Source: Defluviitaleaceae bacterium (GTDB lineage: Bacteria; Bacillota; Clostridia; Lachnospirales; UBA5962). From it: a DNA stretch of 64,000 nucleotides. The notes below the pieces were generated by a model. The model searched no databases, had not been told where the DNA came from, and was given only the letters and a program-made list of their open reading frames with translations. Where the stretch lies: NCBI GenBank assembly GCA_009779915.1, contig WRBA01000013.1:1-64000 (forward strand), written 5' to 3'. Below, in pieces: positions 53,410 through 63,023 of this stretch. Position 1 is the first letter of the stretch; each line of letters begins with the position of its first letter. The position numbers and the translations under genes were made by a program.

Positions 53410-54645
53410 CTATTCATATCTAAGTGCTTCTATAGGGTTAAGTTTCGCAGCCTTAGAAGCCGGATAAACGCCAAATATTAGCCCAATAGCTGTAGAAACC
53501 ACAAAAGCAATCCCGACATTCGTAGGAGCTATAACCGGATTTACCTCCGAACCCATACCGTAAGATATGATTTCAGCGGCAAAGCCCGCAAGGAAAAAGC
53601 CTAAAGTTATGCCTATACTGCCGCCGATTAAAGTGAGAGTAACAGCTTCAAGTATAAATTGTGCTTTTATATTACCCTCAGTTGCGCCAAGGGATTTTCG
53701 TATACCAATTTCACGAGTACGCTCTTTTACAGTTACAAGCATAATATTCATAACGCCAACGCCCCCTACAAAGAGGCTTATGCCGGCAACAAAAGCAACA
53801 AAAGCCGTAACAGCCACAAATACAGTATCAATAAGCTCAAAACCAGCTTCCATACTCATGGCGAAGTAATAGTCCTCCGTGCCGCGGCGTATGTCAAGTA
53901 AAGTAGTTATAGTCTGTGCCATTTGAACGGTATCAGCGTATGGTGCCACGGAAGCACCTACAAAATCTATTGTATCCTCGTTACCTAAAATATCAGTAAG
54001 GGTGGTTAAAGGTATTACAGCAAGACCCCGGGTGAGGGGAGAACCCATTGCCATACCTGCTTCCATTGCACCCTGTTCAATTTCACCTTCCAAAACACCT
54101 ATAACGGTAAACCTTTCAGTGCCGCCCCAATATTCAAGCTCAAGGGTTTCACCTATAACATTTAAAAAGCCAAATACCTCAAAAGCCGTTTGAGGAGTTA
54201 TTACAGCAACATGTAAATGATTTTCAACATCCATATGGTCGATAAAACGCCCCAACTGGATATTGACCCGCTCTATTACATTGTAGTTGCCATCAAGCCC
54301 CGCTATAGAGCTTCTTCTAACTCTGCCATCACGCCTTGTAAGCTCAAAGCCCCAAGTTTCGGTTATCATAGTTATTTCCTCTACACCGTCAAGTCTTAGG
54401 ATAGCATCGGCATCGTCAAAGGTAAGGCGGTATTCAAAGCCGCCGGACTGCTGGAATATTTGTATAACTCTTCTGTCAATATTGTCAAGAGCGTCAAAAA
54501 TAGTGACTCTAACCCCATCACCTACAGAAGTAATCATAATAACAGAGCCAATGCCTATTATAATCCCAAGCATAGTAAGTACAGAGCGCATTTTATGGCT
54601 ATATACGCTTCTAAGAGCGGAAATTATACTTTCTGAAATACTCAT
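53410..54645 (-). CDS. ABC transporter permease, MacB type (2)
   Basis: 411 residues with the same plan as its neighbour, including ERTREIGIRKSLGAT in the C-terminal membrane domain and a PASKAAKLNPIEALRYE ending. The two permeases differ in the extracytoplasmic domain, suggesting a heterodimer. Start codon overlaps the ATPase stop region by one base, so the genes are tightly coupled. Confidence 0.9.
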   Translation of the reverse strand: MSISESIISALRSVYSHKMRSVLTMLGIIIGIGSVIMITSVGDGVRVTIFDALDNIDRRVIQIFQQSGGFEYRLTFDDADAILRLDGVEEITMITETWGFELTRRDGRVRRSSIAGLDGNYNVIERVNIQLGRFIDHMDVENHLHVAVITPQTAFEVFGFLNVIGETLELEYWGGTERFTVIGVLEGEIEQGAMEAGMAMGSPLTRGLAVIPLTTLTDILGNEDTIDFVGASVAPYADTVQMAQTITTLLDIRRGTEDYYFAMSMEAGFELIDTVFVAVTAFVAFVAGISLFVGGVGVMNIMLVTVKERTREIGIRKSLGATEGNIKAQFILEAVTLTLIGGSIGITLGFFLAGFAAEIISYGMGSEVNPVIAPTNVGIAFVVSTAIGLIFGVYPASKAAKLNPIEALRYE

Positions 54646-55352
54646 TATGAAACCTCCCCGGCTTTTAAGGGGTTTTCAACTATCTCATCAGACATTATAC
54701 CGCCATCTTTAAAGGTTATTATGCGCCTGCCATGCATAGCTATATCCATCTCATGAGTAACCATGAGTATAGTTGCACCTTCCGCGTTAAGCTGCTGGAA
54801 TATATTCATAATTTCCGCACTAACAGTGGAGTCCAAGTTCCCCGTAGGCTCGTCGGCAAGTAAAATCGCAGGAGAATTAACCAAAGCCCGCGCTATAGCA
54901 ACCCTCTGACGCTGACCACCGGAAAGCTCGTTAGGTCTGTGTTTTGCCCGCTCCGTAAGCCCTACACGTTCAAGGGCAATATTTGCCGCCTCCCGCCTCC
55001 TGGCTGCACTAACGCCTGCATAAATCATAGGCAGCTCCACATTTTGAAGGGATGTAAGTTTAGGCAAAAGATTAAATGATTGAAATACAAAGCCAATCTT
55101 TTTATTTCTAATAAGAGCTAAAGTGTTGGATTTAAGCCCCGCAACATTCTCTCCGTCTAAAAAATATTCCCCTGCTGTTATTGAGTCAAGGCAGCCAAGT
55201 ATATTCATAAGAGTTGATTTACCTGAGCCGGAAGCCCCCATAACAGATACAAATTCCTTCTCGGTAACACCAAAATTAACTCCCTTGAGAGCTTCAACTT
55301 CTATTTCACCGTTTTTATAGACCTTTCGCAGGTCTTTAACTTCTATTATCAT
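54645..55352 (-). CDS. ABC transporter ATP-binding protein, MacB/LolD type
   Basis: 235 residues. Walker A GASGSGKST (about 40-48), Q-loop FVFQSFNLLP, signature LSGGQRQRVAIARAL (about 142-156), and Walker B ILLADEPTGNLD. It powers the two adjacent permeases. A 162-bp foldback lies between this gene's start and the upstream adaptor gene's stop. Confidence 0.95.
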   Translation of the reverse strand: MIIEVKDLRKVYKNGEIEVEALKGVNFGVTEKEFVSVMGASGSGKSTLMNILGCLDSITAGEYFLDGENVAGLKSNTLALIRNKKIGFVFQSFNLLPKLTSLQNVELPMIYAGVSAARRREAANIALERVGLTERAKHRPNELSGGQRQRVAIARALVNSPAILLADEPTGNLDSTVSAEIMNIFQQLNAEGATILMVTHEMDIAMHGRRIITFKDGGIMSDEIVENPLKAGEVS

Positions 55353-55369
55353 TTAGCATAAACCCCCTT

Positions 55370-55531
55370 ATACCAACTTGCATTCTATTTTGCGCTAAGT
55401 AGCGCAGTAGTTTTGTTCGAGTGCAAGAAGGAAGGTTCCGCTCATACCCAAAGGTACGAGCGGGTTCTTCTGACACAGCAATCGGACAAAAATACAAGTT
55501 AGTTAGTGTGTAATAGATTGCAAGTTGGTAT
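55370..55531. repeat. Foldback element inside the exporter operon
   Basis: The end at 55370-55389 matches the inverted end at 55512-55531 at 19 of 20 bases. Inner arms continue to pair imperfectly to the middle (near TACC/GGTA around CAAA at about 55457). A separate perfect hairpin GCGCT/AGCGC sits on the left arm. The right end meets the stop codon of the adaptor gene. It is non-coding and looks like a MITE or foldback. Confidence 0.62.
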
Positions 55532-56958
55532 TAGGCTTCAATATCAGCCGGATTAAGAGGATTGATTATCATGCCCTCATACATATCCAAGGTAGGCTGG
55601 GAGACTATAACTTCCCCTTCATAAATACCTATAGCTTCAACTGTCATATCCGCATAGAGTCCAAGGGTTATAACGCGCTGCTCAAGGGCATTGTCATATC
55701 TTACAACAAATACAAATGTATCGCCGTCACGGTCGCGCATTGTGGCTAAAATTGGCACGACAACGATATTTTCTTTAACTTCCAAAGTAATTCTTCCATC
55801 CAATGAAAAGCCGGGTCGCAATACATCAGCCTCAGCACTTGGATGCACTTTTACTTCAATAGGAATAACACGTTCCATACCATTTGCTGTTTGCCGCTGC
55901 TCAGCTATAGAGCCTATTCGGGTAATTTCACCATAAACTGATAATCTGCCAAGTACCGCACCGGTTATCTCCACATCCTGCCCGATGGCAAGCCCTGCTG
56001 CATTTCTCTCATTAACATCCATACGTACCACAAAATTTTCAACATCCGAAATTTCTATAATCGGTCTATCAGCAATAATAGTCTCGCCTCTTGATACGCT
56101 AAGCATAGTAATAGTACCGCTCATAGGGGCTATAACTTCAAGGCTAAAATCCTCAAGCTCTCTCCTTGCGTCGTTCAGCCTCATTCGGGCTTGCTCAACA
56201 GAAATTTGACGCTGAGCTATTAAGTTTTGCACCTCTTGCATATCAGTTCTTGTGCGAGTCTCTGAATATAGACTTTCTCTATGGGAAAGAGTTTGTCTAA
56301 GAGCGTCTAATGACAACTCATTCCGGGCAAGGGAGTTTTCAAAATTTTCAAATTCATCTCTTAAATCTCTGAGCGCCCGCTCAAGATTATCAAGGGTATC
56401 TTGGCTGACAGCACCAAGCTCAAATAAAGCCCGGTTAGAGTCATAGATCCTTTGCTGATCAGCTATTCTGGTCTGCAGACGCTCTAAATCCCTTCGCTGG
56501 GTCTCTATAGTCGTTTCAAGGTTTACTATATCCTGTTCCGTCTGCATAACTGCAAGGCGGGAGCTTTCTATAGTGGTTTCCCCGGCAGGCATTCTCGAAT
56601 CCGCAAGGTTAATTTCAGCACTCCGAAGTGCAAGCTCTGCCTCACGGACACGGTTTTCAAGCCTTTCCAAGCTTCTTTCGGTGAAGCGTAAAAGAACATC
56701 ACCTTCTCTGACCATATCGTTTCTCTCTATGTAAACATACTCAATTTCCGCCAGAGCATTGGAAAAAATTGTCTCTGTATTTAAAAGCGCGACTTCACCC
56801 CTTGAAGTTACCGTATTTACAATTGTATCTCTCACAATACTCTCAACGGCAATATGGCTTGTGGCAGCATTTGCGGCACCTGCTGCACTTACAACAAAAA
56901 TCACCGCTGCCACAAGGGCTATGACAACAACTACTGCAATAATTCTTTTCTTTTTCAT
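55531..56958 (-). CDS. HlyD/RND-type periplasmic-adaptor-like subunit
   Basis: 475 residues. N-terminal membrane helix (about 5-27) then a lipoyl/barrel-sandwich half, a long coiled-coil hairpin (about 100-255, rich in Arg/Glu/Leu), the second half-motif VIAPMSGTITMLSVSRGE, and a beta-barrel. It is the adaptor that, in Gram-positive exporters, links the permease complex outward and is membrane anchored. It is the first gene of the minus-strand exporter operon. GGAGG lies before the ATG. Confidence 0.9.
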   Translation of the reverse strand: MKKKRIIAVVVVIALVAAVIFVVSAAGAANAATSHIAVESIVRDTIVNTVTSRGEVALLNTETIFSNALAEIEYVYIERNDMVREGDVLLRFTERSLERLENRVREAELALRSAEINLADSRMPAGETTIESSRLAVMQTEQDIVNLETTIETQRRDLERLQTRIADQQRIYDSNRALFELGAVSQDTLDNLERALRDLRDEFENFENSLARNELSLDALRQTLSHRESLYSETRTRTDMQEVQNLIAQRQISVEQARMRLNDARRELEDFSLEVIAPMSGTITMLSVSRGETIIADRPIIEISDVENFVVRMDVNERNAAGLAIGQDVEITGAVLGRLSVYGEITRIGSIAEQRQTANGMERVIPIEVKVHPSAEADVLRPGFSLDGRITLEVKENIVVVPILATMRDRDGDTFVFVVRYDNALEQRVITLGLYADMTVEAIGIYEGEVIVSQPTLDMYEGMIINPLNPADIEA

Positions 56959-57040
56959 AAATATCCTCCAAATGTTTAATAAAGCATAAAATGGATTGCC
57001 TCCACTAAATATACGAAAGAATTTTAGTATAGTTTAGTGT

Positions 57041-57242
57041 TATAGTAAAATAACCCTCAAGCAGTAAAAAAACGTGTTATTTCGTTGCATCTTATTATTC
57101 GCTGCCCATTAAAGCTTCGCTTTGATGGGTTCCCGCTTGTTGAAACCTCGGCGCACCTTAGGGTACGGCGAGAATCTGCCTCTTCAATCTACAAAAAAAT
57201 CCCTGCGTTTTTCTGTTACTGTTTTGAGGTCGTTTTACTATA
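57041..57242. repeat. Foldback element with TATAGTAAAA ends
   Basis: Left end TATAGTAAAA (57041-57050) and right end TTTTACTATA (57233-57242) are perfect inverted repeats, and similarity continues inward (ACCCTCAA/TTGAGGT, CAGTAA/TTACTG, AAAAACG/CGTTTTT). A near-perfect hairpin CCCATTAAAGC/GCTTTGATGGG is on the left arm, and a tip hairpin is near 57165. The gap 56959-57310 holds little else except an AGTATA box for the adaptor gene's promoter (minus strand). It is probably a MITE-like element, with TA at the ends. Confidence 0.6.
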
Positions 57243-57310
57243 GATTGTAAATATTTTATGATTTAATCTTATACAGTATACAACTTATATCTACCATATA
57301 CAATCGCTTT

Positions 57311-57676
57311 TTATTCCTTAGGCTCTTTCTTAAAAAATTCGTAAGTTCCCATTAAAAGCAAGAATCCGCCGAAAAATCTCCGTAATAAATCAGGGTTCAT
57401 ATTAACCGCAATAATAGACCCTAAAACAGCACCTGCAAGACCGAATAAAATTAGTTTTTTAACCGGCTGCTTTTCTATATTTCCCTTTTTAAAATGAGAA
57501 ATTAAGGCAACTATTGCCGTAGGTATAAAATATATTAAATTTACATTTTGAGCCTGCTGCTGTTCCAGTCCATAAACAATTGTAAGAGCCGGAATGAGTA
57601 TAGTGCCGCCTCCTATGCCCATTCCGCTTACAATACCTGATACAAGCCCTATTAAAATATATATTATATAATTCAA
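57311..57676 (-). CDS. Half-length TSUP (TauE/SafE) membrane protein (1)
   Basis: 121 residues with four hydrophobic helices, half of a normal TSUP permease (about 250). It has the family's VSGMGIGGGTILIPAL motif near the N-terminus and overlaps the next gene's stop by four bases. Two half-size TSUP proteins in tandem probably assemble to a full transporter for sulfite, sulfonates or related anions. Confidence 0.85.
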   Translation of the reverse strand: MNYIIYILIGLVSGIVSGMGIGGGTILIPALTIVYGLEQQQAQNVNLIYFIPTAIVALISHFKKGNIEKQPVKKLILFGLAGAVLGSIIAVNMNPDLLRRFFGGFLLLMGTYEFFKKEPKE

Positions 57677-58023
57677 AATATCATCCTCAAAGCCGCCACA
57701 ATCATAAAGGCTCCAAATATTTTATGGAGCAAATTGCCGGAAATTTTATTAAGCAGCCTTGCCCCTATAAATCCTCCCAAAGCTCCGCCGATTGAAACCC
57801 ACAAAATAACAGCCCAGGGAGCCTTTGCCATATTAAGATAAATAATTGCGCTGACTACTGTTAAAGGCAAAATGACGGCTATTGCAGTGGCATGGGTTTT
57901 GTGTTGATCTATTCCTAAAAGTTTCTGCATTCCGGGAACTATTATACTGCCGCCTCCAGCGCCGAATAAGCCGTTGGCGAGACCGCTTATTATACCTAAC
58001 AAGGCTGTTTTTATATTTTTCAT
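57673..58023 (-). CDS. Half-length TSUP (TauE/SafE) membrane protein (2)
   Basis: 116 residues from the ATG seven bases after AAGGAG; an in-frame extension upstream has no site. The motif ANGLFGAGGGSIIVPGM is visible near the N-terminus. Partner of the overlapping half-length gene. Confidence 0.85.
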   Translation of the reverse strand: MKNIKTALLGIISGLANGLFGAGGGSIIVPGMQKLLGIDQHKTHATAIAVILPLTVVSAIIYLNMAKAPWAVILWVSIGGALGGFIGARLLNKISGNLLHKIFGAFMIVAALRMIF

Positions 58024-58160
58024 AAGCTCACTCCTTATATGCGGATTTATTTTACCCATAACGGAGCCTTGAAATACATACCAAAGAGTGCTACTATAGA
58101 TATTGCTCCCCCAACTAAAATTGGTGAAGCAATAACGAAAAAGTTGGAGGAGTAAATACA

Positions 58161-59480
58161 ATGTCAATATTAAAGGGCAAAACTTTTGCCCATATTACTT
58201 TAGGCTGCAAAGTTAATCTATATGATACCCAAGCAATGGTGGAAATTCTTAAAAATCATAGCTGTAAAGTTGTGGACTTTGACGATAAAGCGGATATTTA
58301 TATCATAAATACATGCACAGTTACTAATTTAGGTGATAAAAAGTCCCGCCAGGCTCTTAGAAAGGCTGTAAAAACTAACCCGGAGGCTGTTGTTGTTGCT
58401 TGTGGCTGTTACAGCCAAATTGATCCTAATGCCGTTAAAAAAATCGAAGGGGTCAGCATACTTATTGGTACACAGGATAGAATGCGGATTGCCGAGTTTA
58501 TTATCAGGTATTTGGAAGGTAGAGAGCAAAAGGATTTTGTAAGTAATATAAGCAATCAAAAGGAATTTGAGGATTTAAGTATAAGCACTATGGATAAAAG
58601 AGCCAGAGTATATATAAAAATACAAGAAGGATGCGATCGATACTGTGCTTATTGTATAATTCCTTATGTCCGCGGTCCGGTAAGGAGCCGTATGCCGGAA
58701 AATGTTATCAGTGAAGCGAAAAGGCTTTCTATGTCCGGTTGTAAAGAAATAGTATTGACCGGTATACATATAGCCAGTTACGGTAAGGATATTAAGGATA
58801 CGAATTTAGTGGATATATTGCATAAGCTTCATGATATAGATGGGATAGAACGCATTAGATTTGGCTCTGTTGACCCCCATGCTGTAACGGAAGAGCTTTT
58901 AGAAACTATGGGTAATTTGCCGAAGCTTTGTGACCATATTCATCTTTCTTTGCAAAGTGGCTGCGATAAAACCTTAAAAGCTATGAATAGAAGGTATAAT
59001 ACAGCCGAGTATAGTGCCACGGTAGAAAAACTGCGCGCTATTATGCCGGATTGCGGCATTACAACGGATGTAATTGTAGGTTTTCCGGGAGAATCTGAAG
59101 AGGATTTTAATGAAAGTTTAAATTTTGCCAAATTAATAGGCTTTTCCGGGATTCATGTGTTTCCGTATTCTCCTAAAACCGGCACAAAAGCCGCGGCAAT
59201 GGAAAATCAAATCCCTTCACAGATAAAAAATTTAAGGGCGAAGCAAATGGGGGAGCTTGGTTTGGATATGGCGCAAGATTTTACGAAAAAGTTTGAAAAC
59301 ACTAAACTTAAAGTGTTATTTGAACAAAAAATCGGCAACAATATATACGAAGGGCATTCTTCCAATTATATAACCTTTCGACAAGAATCAACCATTGACA
59401 TTGAGAATTGTATTTTAGAAACCACAGCTTCTTATATAAAAGAGGGCTGTTTATATGGAAAAAATCTAAAACTTAATTAA
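58161..59480 (+). CDS. mtaB: tRNA t6A37 methylthiotransferase MtaB
   Basis: 439 residues. Radical SAM enzyme converting t6A37 to ms2t6A in tRNA-Lys. The N-terminal UPF0004 domain has three cysteines (GCKVN, NTCTVT, CGCYSQ), the radical SAM core has CDRYCAYC (about 155-162), and a TRAM-like tail follows. Start ATG after GGAGGAG. It is divergent from the TSUP pair. Confidence 0.94.
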   Translation: MSILKGKTFAHITLGCKVNLYDTQAMVEILKNHSCKVVDFDDKADIYIINTCTVTNLGDKKSRQALRKAVKTNPEAVVVACGCYSQIDPNAVKKIEGVSILIGTQDRMRIAEFIIRYLEGREQKDFVSNISNQKEFEDLSISTMDKRARVYIKIQEGCDRYCAYCIIPYVRGPVRSRMPENVISEAKRLSMSGCKEIVLTGIHIASYGKDIKDTNLVDILHKLHDIDGIERIRFGSVDPHAVTEELLETMGNLPKLCDHIHLSLQSGCDKTLKAMNRRYNTAEYSATVEKLRAIMPDCGITTDVIVGFPGESEEDFNESLNFAKLIGFSGIHVFPYSPKTGTKAAAMENQIPSQIKNLRAKQMGELGLDMAQDFTKKFENTKLKVLFEQKIGNNIYEGHSSNYITFRQESTIDIENCILETTASYIKEGCLYGKNLKLN

Positions 59481-59554
59481 ATTGTAATTGTATTATGTTT
59501 GTAAGTGTATTATGATTAGTTATGAAGTATATGTTCGATTGGTTGGTTGATATT

Positions 59555-59818
59555 ATGAAAAAACTTTCTGACACCCAAAAATTTATAGATTTTGAATCGA
59601 AGTCCAAATCCTTTGCAGGGGAGATTTTTAAGGAAGTTTACTTTGCTCTTTCTGAAAAGGGTTATAATCCTGTGAACCAAATTGTAGGCTACATTTTATC
59701 CGGCGATCCAACGTATATTACCAGCCATAAAAATGCCAGGGTACTTATTGGCAAGCTGGAGCGGGATGAACTTTTAGAAGAGCTTGTAACCTTCTATTTG
59801 GACAACAATGTGCTTTAG
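59555..59818 (+). CDS. ireB: IreB family regulatory phosphoprotein
   Basis: 87 residues from the ATG of [10 protein letters not shown]; an upstream ATG in the same frame (59522) has no better site. IreB is a small Firmicute protein phosphorylated by the IreK/PrkC kinase. [29 protein letters not shown] is the family signature region (quoted here only as [17 protein letters not shown]). The order ireB-ruvX-DUF1292 is conserved in Firmicutes. Confidence 0.9.
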   Translation: MKKLSDTQKFIDFESKSKSFAGEIFKEVYFALSEKGYNPVNQIVGYILSGDPTYITSHKNARVLIGKLERDELLEELVTFYLDNNVL

Positions 59819-59820
59819 TA

Positions 59821-60246
59821 ATGAGTATACTTGGGCTTGATTATGGTGATAAAAATATTGGTGTAGCTACAAGCTGCCCTAATTTAGTTACTGCACTTGG
59901 CGTGGAAACTATTAGGCGCACTTCACGGGACAGCTTTAAAAAACCCATTTTAAGACTTAGGGAAATTATGAGGGAGCGGGGTACGGCATGCTTAATTCTT
60001 GGTTACCCTAAGAATATGGATGGAAGCGAAGGTTCTCGCTGCGAAAAAACTTTGGAATTTAAGGACAGGCTTCAGAGAAATTTTAAAAGCTTGGAGATTG
60101 TATTGTGGGATGAGAGGCTGTCAAGTTTATCAGCCGAGAGAGCCATGCGCGAGATGGGATTTTCTAAAAAAGCAATAAATTCAAGGGTAGATGAGACTGC
60201 TGCTATACTAATACTTCAAGGGTATTTAGATTATATAAATAAATAG
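59821..60246 (+). CDS. ruvX: Holliday junction resolvase-like RuvX/YqgF
   Basis: 141 residues. RNase H-like fold with catalytic Asp in ILGLDYGDKNIGVA (N-terminus), Glu in the LWDERLSS segment (about 97-104), and Asp in SRVDETAAILILQ. The family acts in 16S rRNA maturation and possibly DNA junction cleavage. Starts two bases after the ireB stop. Confidence 0.94.
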   Translation: MSILGLDYGDKNIGVATSCPNLVTALGVETIRRTSRDSFKKPILRLREIMRERGTACLILGYPKNMDGSEGSRCEKTLEFKDRLQRNFKSLEIVLWDERLSSLSAERAMREMGFSKKAINSRVDETAAILILQGYLDYINK

Positions 60247-60257
60247 GAAGGTGCATT

Positions 60258-60569
60258 TTGGATAAACTTGACGATTTACTTGAATTTGAAGATGAAGATA
60301 TCATTATAGTAATAACAGATGGAGACGGTAATGAACATGAATATATAGTTATCGATGCCATTTCTCATAAAGACTGTAATTATATGCTTGTAACTCCTGT
60401 AACTTATGAAGAGGAAGAGGATAGTGACACTTTCGAAGCAAGCATAATTAAAGAAACCGGAGAAGAAGGCGACGAAGTATTTTATTCCCTTGTTGATGAT
60501 GACAATGAATTTAACGAGGTTGCTGCTTTATTTATGGAAAATGACAGCGACTACGGTATAGAAATATAG
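60258..60569 (+). CDS. DUF1292 protein
   Basis: 103 residues, very acidic (Asp/Glu-rich). The core IIIVITDGDGNEHEYIVIDAI and YMLVTPVTYEEEED match DUF1292, the third member of the conserved ireB-ruvX cluster. Function unknown. The likely start is the TTG at 60258 after AGGAAGG. Confidence 0.88.
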   Translation: MDKLDDLLEFEDEDIIIVITDGDGNEHEYIVIDAISHKDCNYMLVTPVTYEEEEDSDTFEASIIKETGEEGDEVFYSLVDDDNEFNEVAALFMENDSDYGIEI

Positions 60570-60726
60570 CATATTTTCAAGATGTTGAACAGTTATGTCA
60601 TTAGCTTCATTACAGCCTGTGATATATTTTTGCATAGGCTTATTTCTTTGTGTGGATTTTTAGCACAGCATTAGGCTGTCTATATATACATATAAAAAAT
60701 TTATAATAACCTACGGAGGTGTAATT

Positions 60727-62397
60727 TTGGCTGCAAAAAAACCTAGGCTTAAGGTTGTATCCCTTGGCGGCTTACAAGAGATTGGAAAGAATATGACCGT
60801 TTTCGAATGCGGGAACGAGATTATAATCATAGACTGTGGTGTAGCTTTCCCGCAGGATGAAATGCTGGGTATCGACCTTGTTATTCCTGATTTTACTTAT
60901 TTGCAACGAAACAAAAATAAAATTAAAGCTTTGCTTCTAACTCATGGTCATGAGGATCATATAGGTTCGATACCTTATTTTCTTAGAGAGTTTGACGTGC
61001 CAATTTATGGCACTAAGCTAACTTTAGGGCTTTTAGAAAATAAACTCAAAGAGCACCGCCTTACCCCATCTTTAAATGTTGTTGAGCCGGGTGAACAGCT
61101 AAAATTAAAGAATTTTAAAATTGAATTTATACCTGTTACTCACTCAATAGCCGACGCGGTGGCTATGGCTATATGGACCCCTATCGGGCTTGTTGTTCAT
61201 ACAGGGGATTTTAAAATTGACTATACCCCTATCCATGGTGATCCTATTGATTTATCTCGTTTTGCGGAGCTTGGCAAAGAAGGGGTAAAGCTTTTGTTAT
61301 GCGAAAGTACCAATGTGGAAAGCCCCGGTTATAGTATGAGCGAGCGTACTGTAGGGCAAATTTTTCAACGGATTTTTGATGAGAGCAATAATCAGCGTAT
61401 TATGGTAGCGACTTTTGCCTCAAATATCCACCGGCTGCAGCAAATTATTAATGCCGCGCTTAAGCATAACAGAAAAACGGCTGTAGTCGGCAGAAGTATG
61501 GAAAATGCCGTTAGAACGGCTTCGGAGCTTGGCTATTTAAAAATACCCAAAAACTCTATGATTGATATATCGGAGATTAACAAATACACGGATAAGCAAT
61601 TGGTAATTATAACAACAGGCAGTCAAGGTGAACCCATGGCAGCCCTGTCGAGGATGGCCAGCGGTGAACATCGCCAAGTTGAAATTAAGCCAAATGACAA
61701 AGTTATAATTTCCGCCTCGGTAATACCTGGAAACGAAAAAACTATCGGCAGAGTAATTAACGACCTAATGCGCCTTGGTGCTGAAGTTATTTATGAAGGA
61801 CCTACGGCGGATATCCATGTTTCCGGTCATGCTAAAATAGAGGAGCTTAAGCTTATCCATGCGCTATTAAAGCCTAAATACCTCATGCCTATACATGGTG
61901 AATATAAGCATCTTAAGCTTCATAAAGATTTGGCTGTTATGATGGGCATGAATAAAAAGAATGTTTTTGTTATGAATATTGGTGATGTACTCGAGCTTAC
62001 TGATAAATTCGCAAAAATGGAGGGGAGTGTACCTGCAGGGCAGGTGTTTGTTGATGGTATTGGAGTTGGAGATGTAGGAAATGTTGTGCTGCGAGATCGG
62101 AAAATCCTGTCTCAAGACGGGCTTATAATTGTGGTCGTAACAATGGAGCGCCAGAGTTCGGCTATAATAGCAGGACCTGATATTATTTCCCGCGGTTTCG
62201 TATATGTGAAAGAGTCGGAAGATCTTATGGACGAAGCCCGTAACATTACTATGAATGCCCTTGAAAAGTGCGAAAAAAACCATATTTCAGATTGGTCTTA
62301 TATTAAAAATTTGATTAGAGATACACTTAAGGAATTTGTGTGGCATAAAACCAAAAGAAGACCTATGATACTTACTATTATTCAAAATGTGGATTAA
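60727..62397 (+). CDS. rnj: Ribonuclease J
   Basis: 556 residues. Metallo-beta-lactamase fold RNase with endo- and 5'-exonuclease activity, central to mRNA decay and rRNA processing in Firmicutes. The zinc motif LTHGHEDHIG (about 76-85) is intact, a second His is in VTHSIADAV, and the beta-CASP and C-terminal domains follow, including the MPIHGEYKHL segment. TTG start with GGAGG seven bases upstream. Confidence 0.96.
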   Translation: MAAKKPRLKVVSLGGLQEIGKNMTVFECGNEIIIIDCGVAFPQDEMLGIDLVIPDFTYLQRNKNKIKALLLTHGHEDHIGSIPYFLREFDVPIYGTKLTLGLLENKLKEHRLTPSLNVVEPGEQLKLKNFKIEFIPVTHSIADAVAMAIWTPIGLVVHTGDFKIDYTPIHGDPIDLSRFAELGKEGVKLLLCESTNVESPGYSMSERTVGQIFQRIFDESNNQRIMVATFASNIHRLQQIINAALKHNRKTAVVGRSMENAVRTASELGYLKIPKNSMIDISEINKYTDKQLVIITTGSQGEPMAALSRMASGEHRQVEIKPNDKVIISASVIPGNEKTIGRVINDLMRLGAEVIYEGPTADIHVSGHAKIEELKLIHALLKPKYLMPIHGEYKHLKLHKDLAVMMGMNKKNVFVMNIGDVLELTDKFAKMEGSVPAGQVFVDGIGVGDVGNVVLRDRKILSQDGLIIVVVTMERQSSAIIAGPDIISRGFVYVKESEDLMDEARNITMNALEKCEKNHISDWSYIKNLIRDTLKEFVWHKTKRRPMILTIIQNVD

Positions 62398-62469
62398 TGG
62401 TGCTTTGCGTCGGCGAGCACTTGCGTTCATGCTTCATAAAACCATACTCGGAAATAAACACAACCCATC

Positions 62470-62620
62470 ATTGAATACAAGTATATTTCAAGCAATGGTC
62501 TGCTGATTGTGGCAGTTAATGAAAAAGCGCAGCCGTTACCGTCAGAGAGACTTCTTTATTGACGCCAGGAAGAGGAACTGGATATTAATGACGGGAATAT
62601 CAATGATTAGGAAAATTAAT
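62470..62620 (+). pseudogene. Possible decayed coding remnant after the RNase J gene
   Basis: Two overlapping frames give protein-like strings interrupted by stops, such as SNGLLIVAVNEKAQPLPSER and MKKRSRYRQRDFFIDARKRN. They do not join into a single frame. No family is recognised. The gap 62398-63023 also has a small hairpin at 62401-62421, a terminator at 62646, and AT-rich sequence to about 62960. Confidence 0.2.
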
Positions 62621-62645
62621 AGCTACTTCCAATATTTTTAAAGAA

Positions 62646-62682
62646 CCGCCGCAGAATTTGATATGCGGCGGCTTTTCATTTG
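62646..62682 (+). terminator. Rho-independent terminator downstream of RNase J
   Basis: CCGCCGCA (62646-62653) pairs with TGCGGCGG (62664-62671) and is followed by CTTTTCATTTGTTT. A further hairpin GAAATCCT/AGGATTTC at 62966-62992 lies just ahead of the NHL gene and may be part of its leader. Confidence 0.82.
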
Positions 62683-63023
62683 TTTATTCATAATCAATAC
62701 CACCGAAAATATCTTTACTTGTACTTGCATAGCTGATATGTTACAATTATAAAAGTCTCAGATACTTAATATAGGTTATAAAATGCAATATATTGCTTTG
62801 GAAATTTATGTAAAAAAAATATTGTTTTGCAAAAAAAATGCTTGAAATCAAGGGCAGAACCCTAATTGTGCAGAATCTTATGTGTTTTAAAATAAAGTGA
62901 TAGTTTTTCTTCCTACGGTAAATAAAATATGTCTATATATATAGGATATAATATGCACATAAAAAGAAATCCTAAGCAATGTGAAGGATTTCTACAGAAT
63001 TTTAAAAGAGAGGGCAGATCAAA

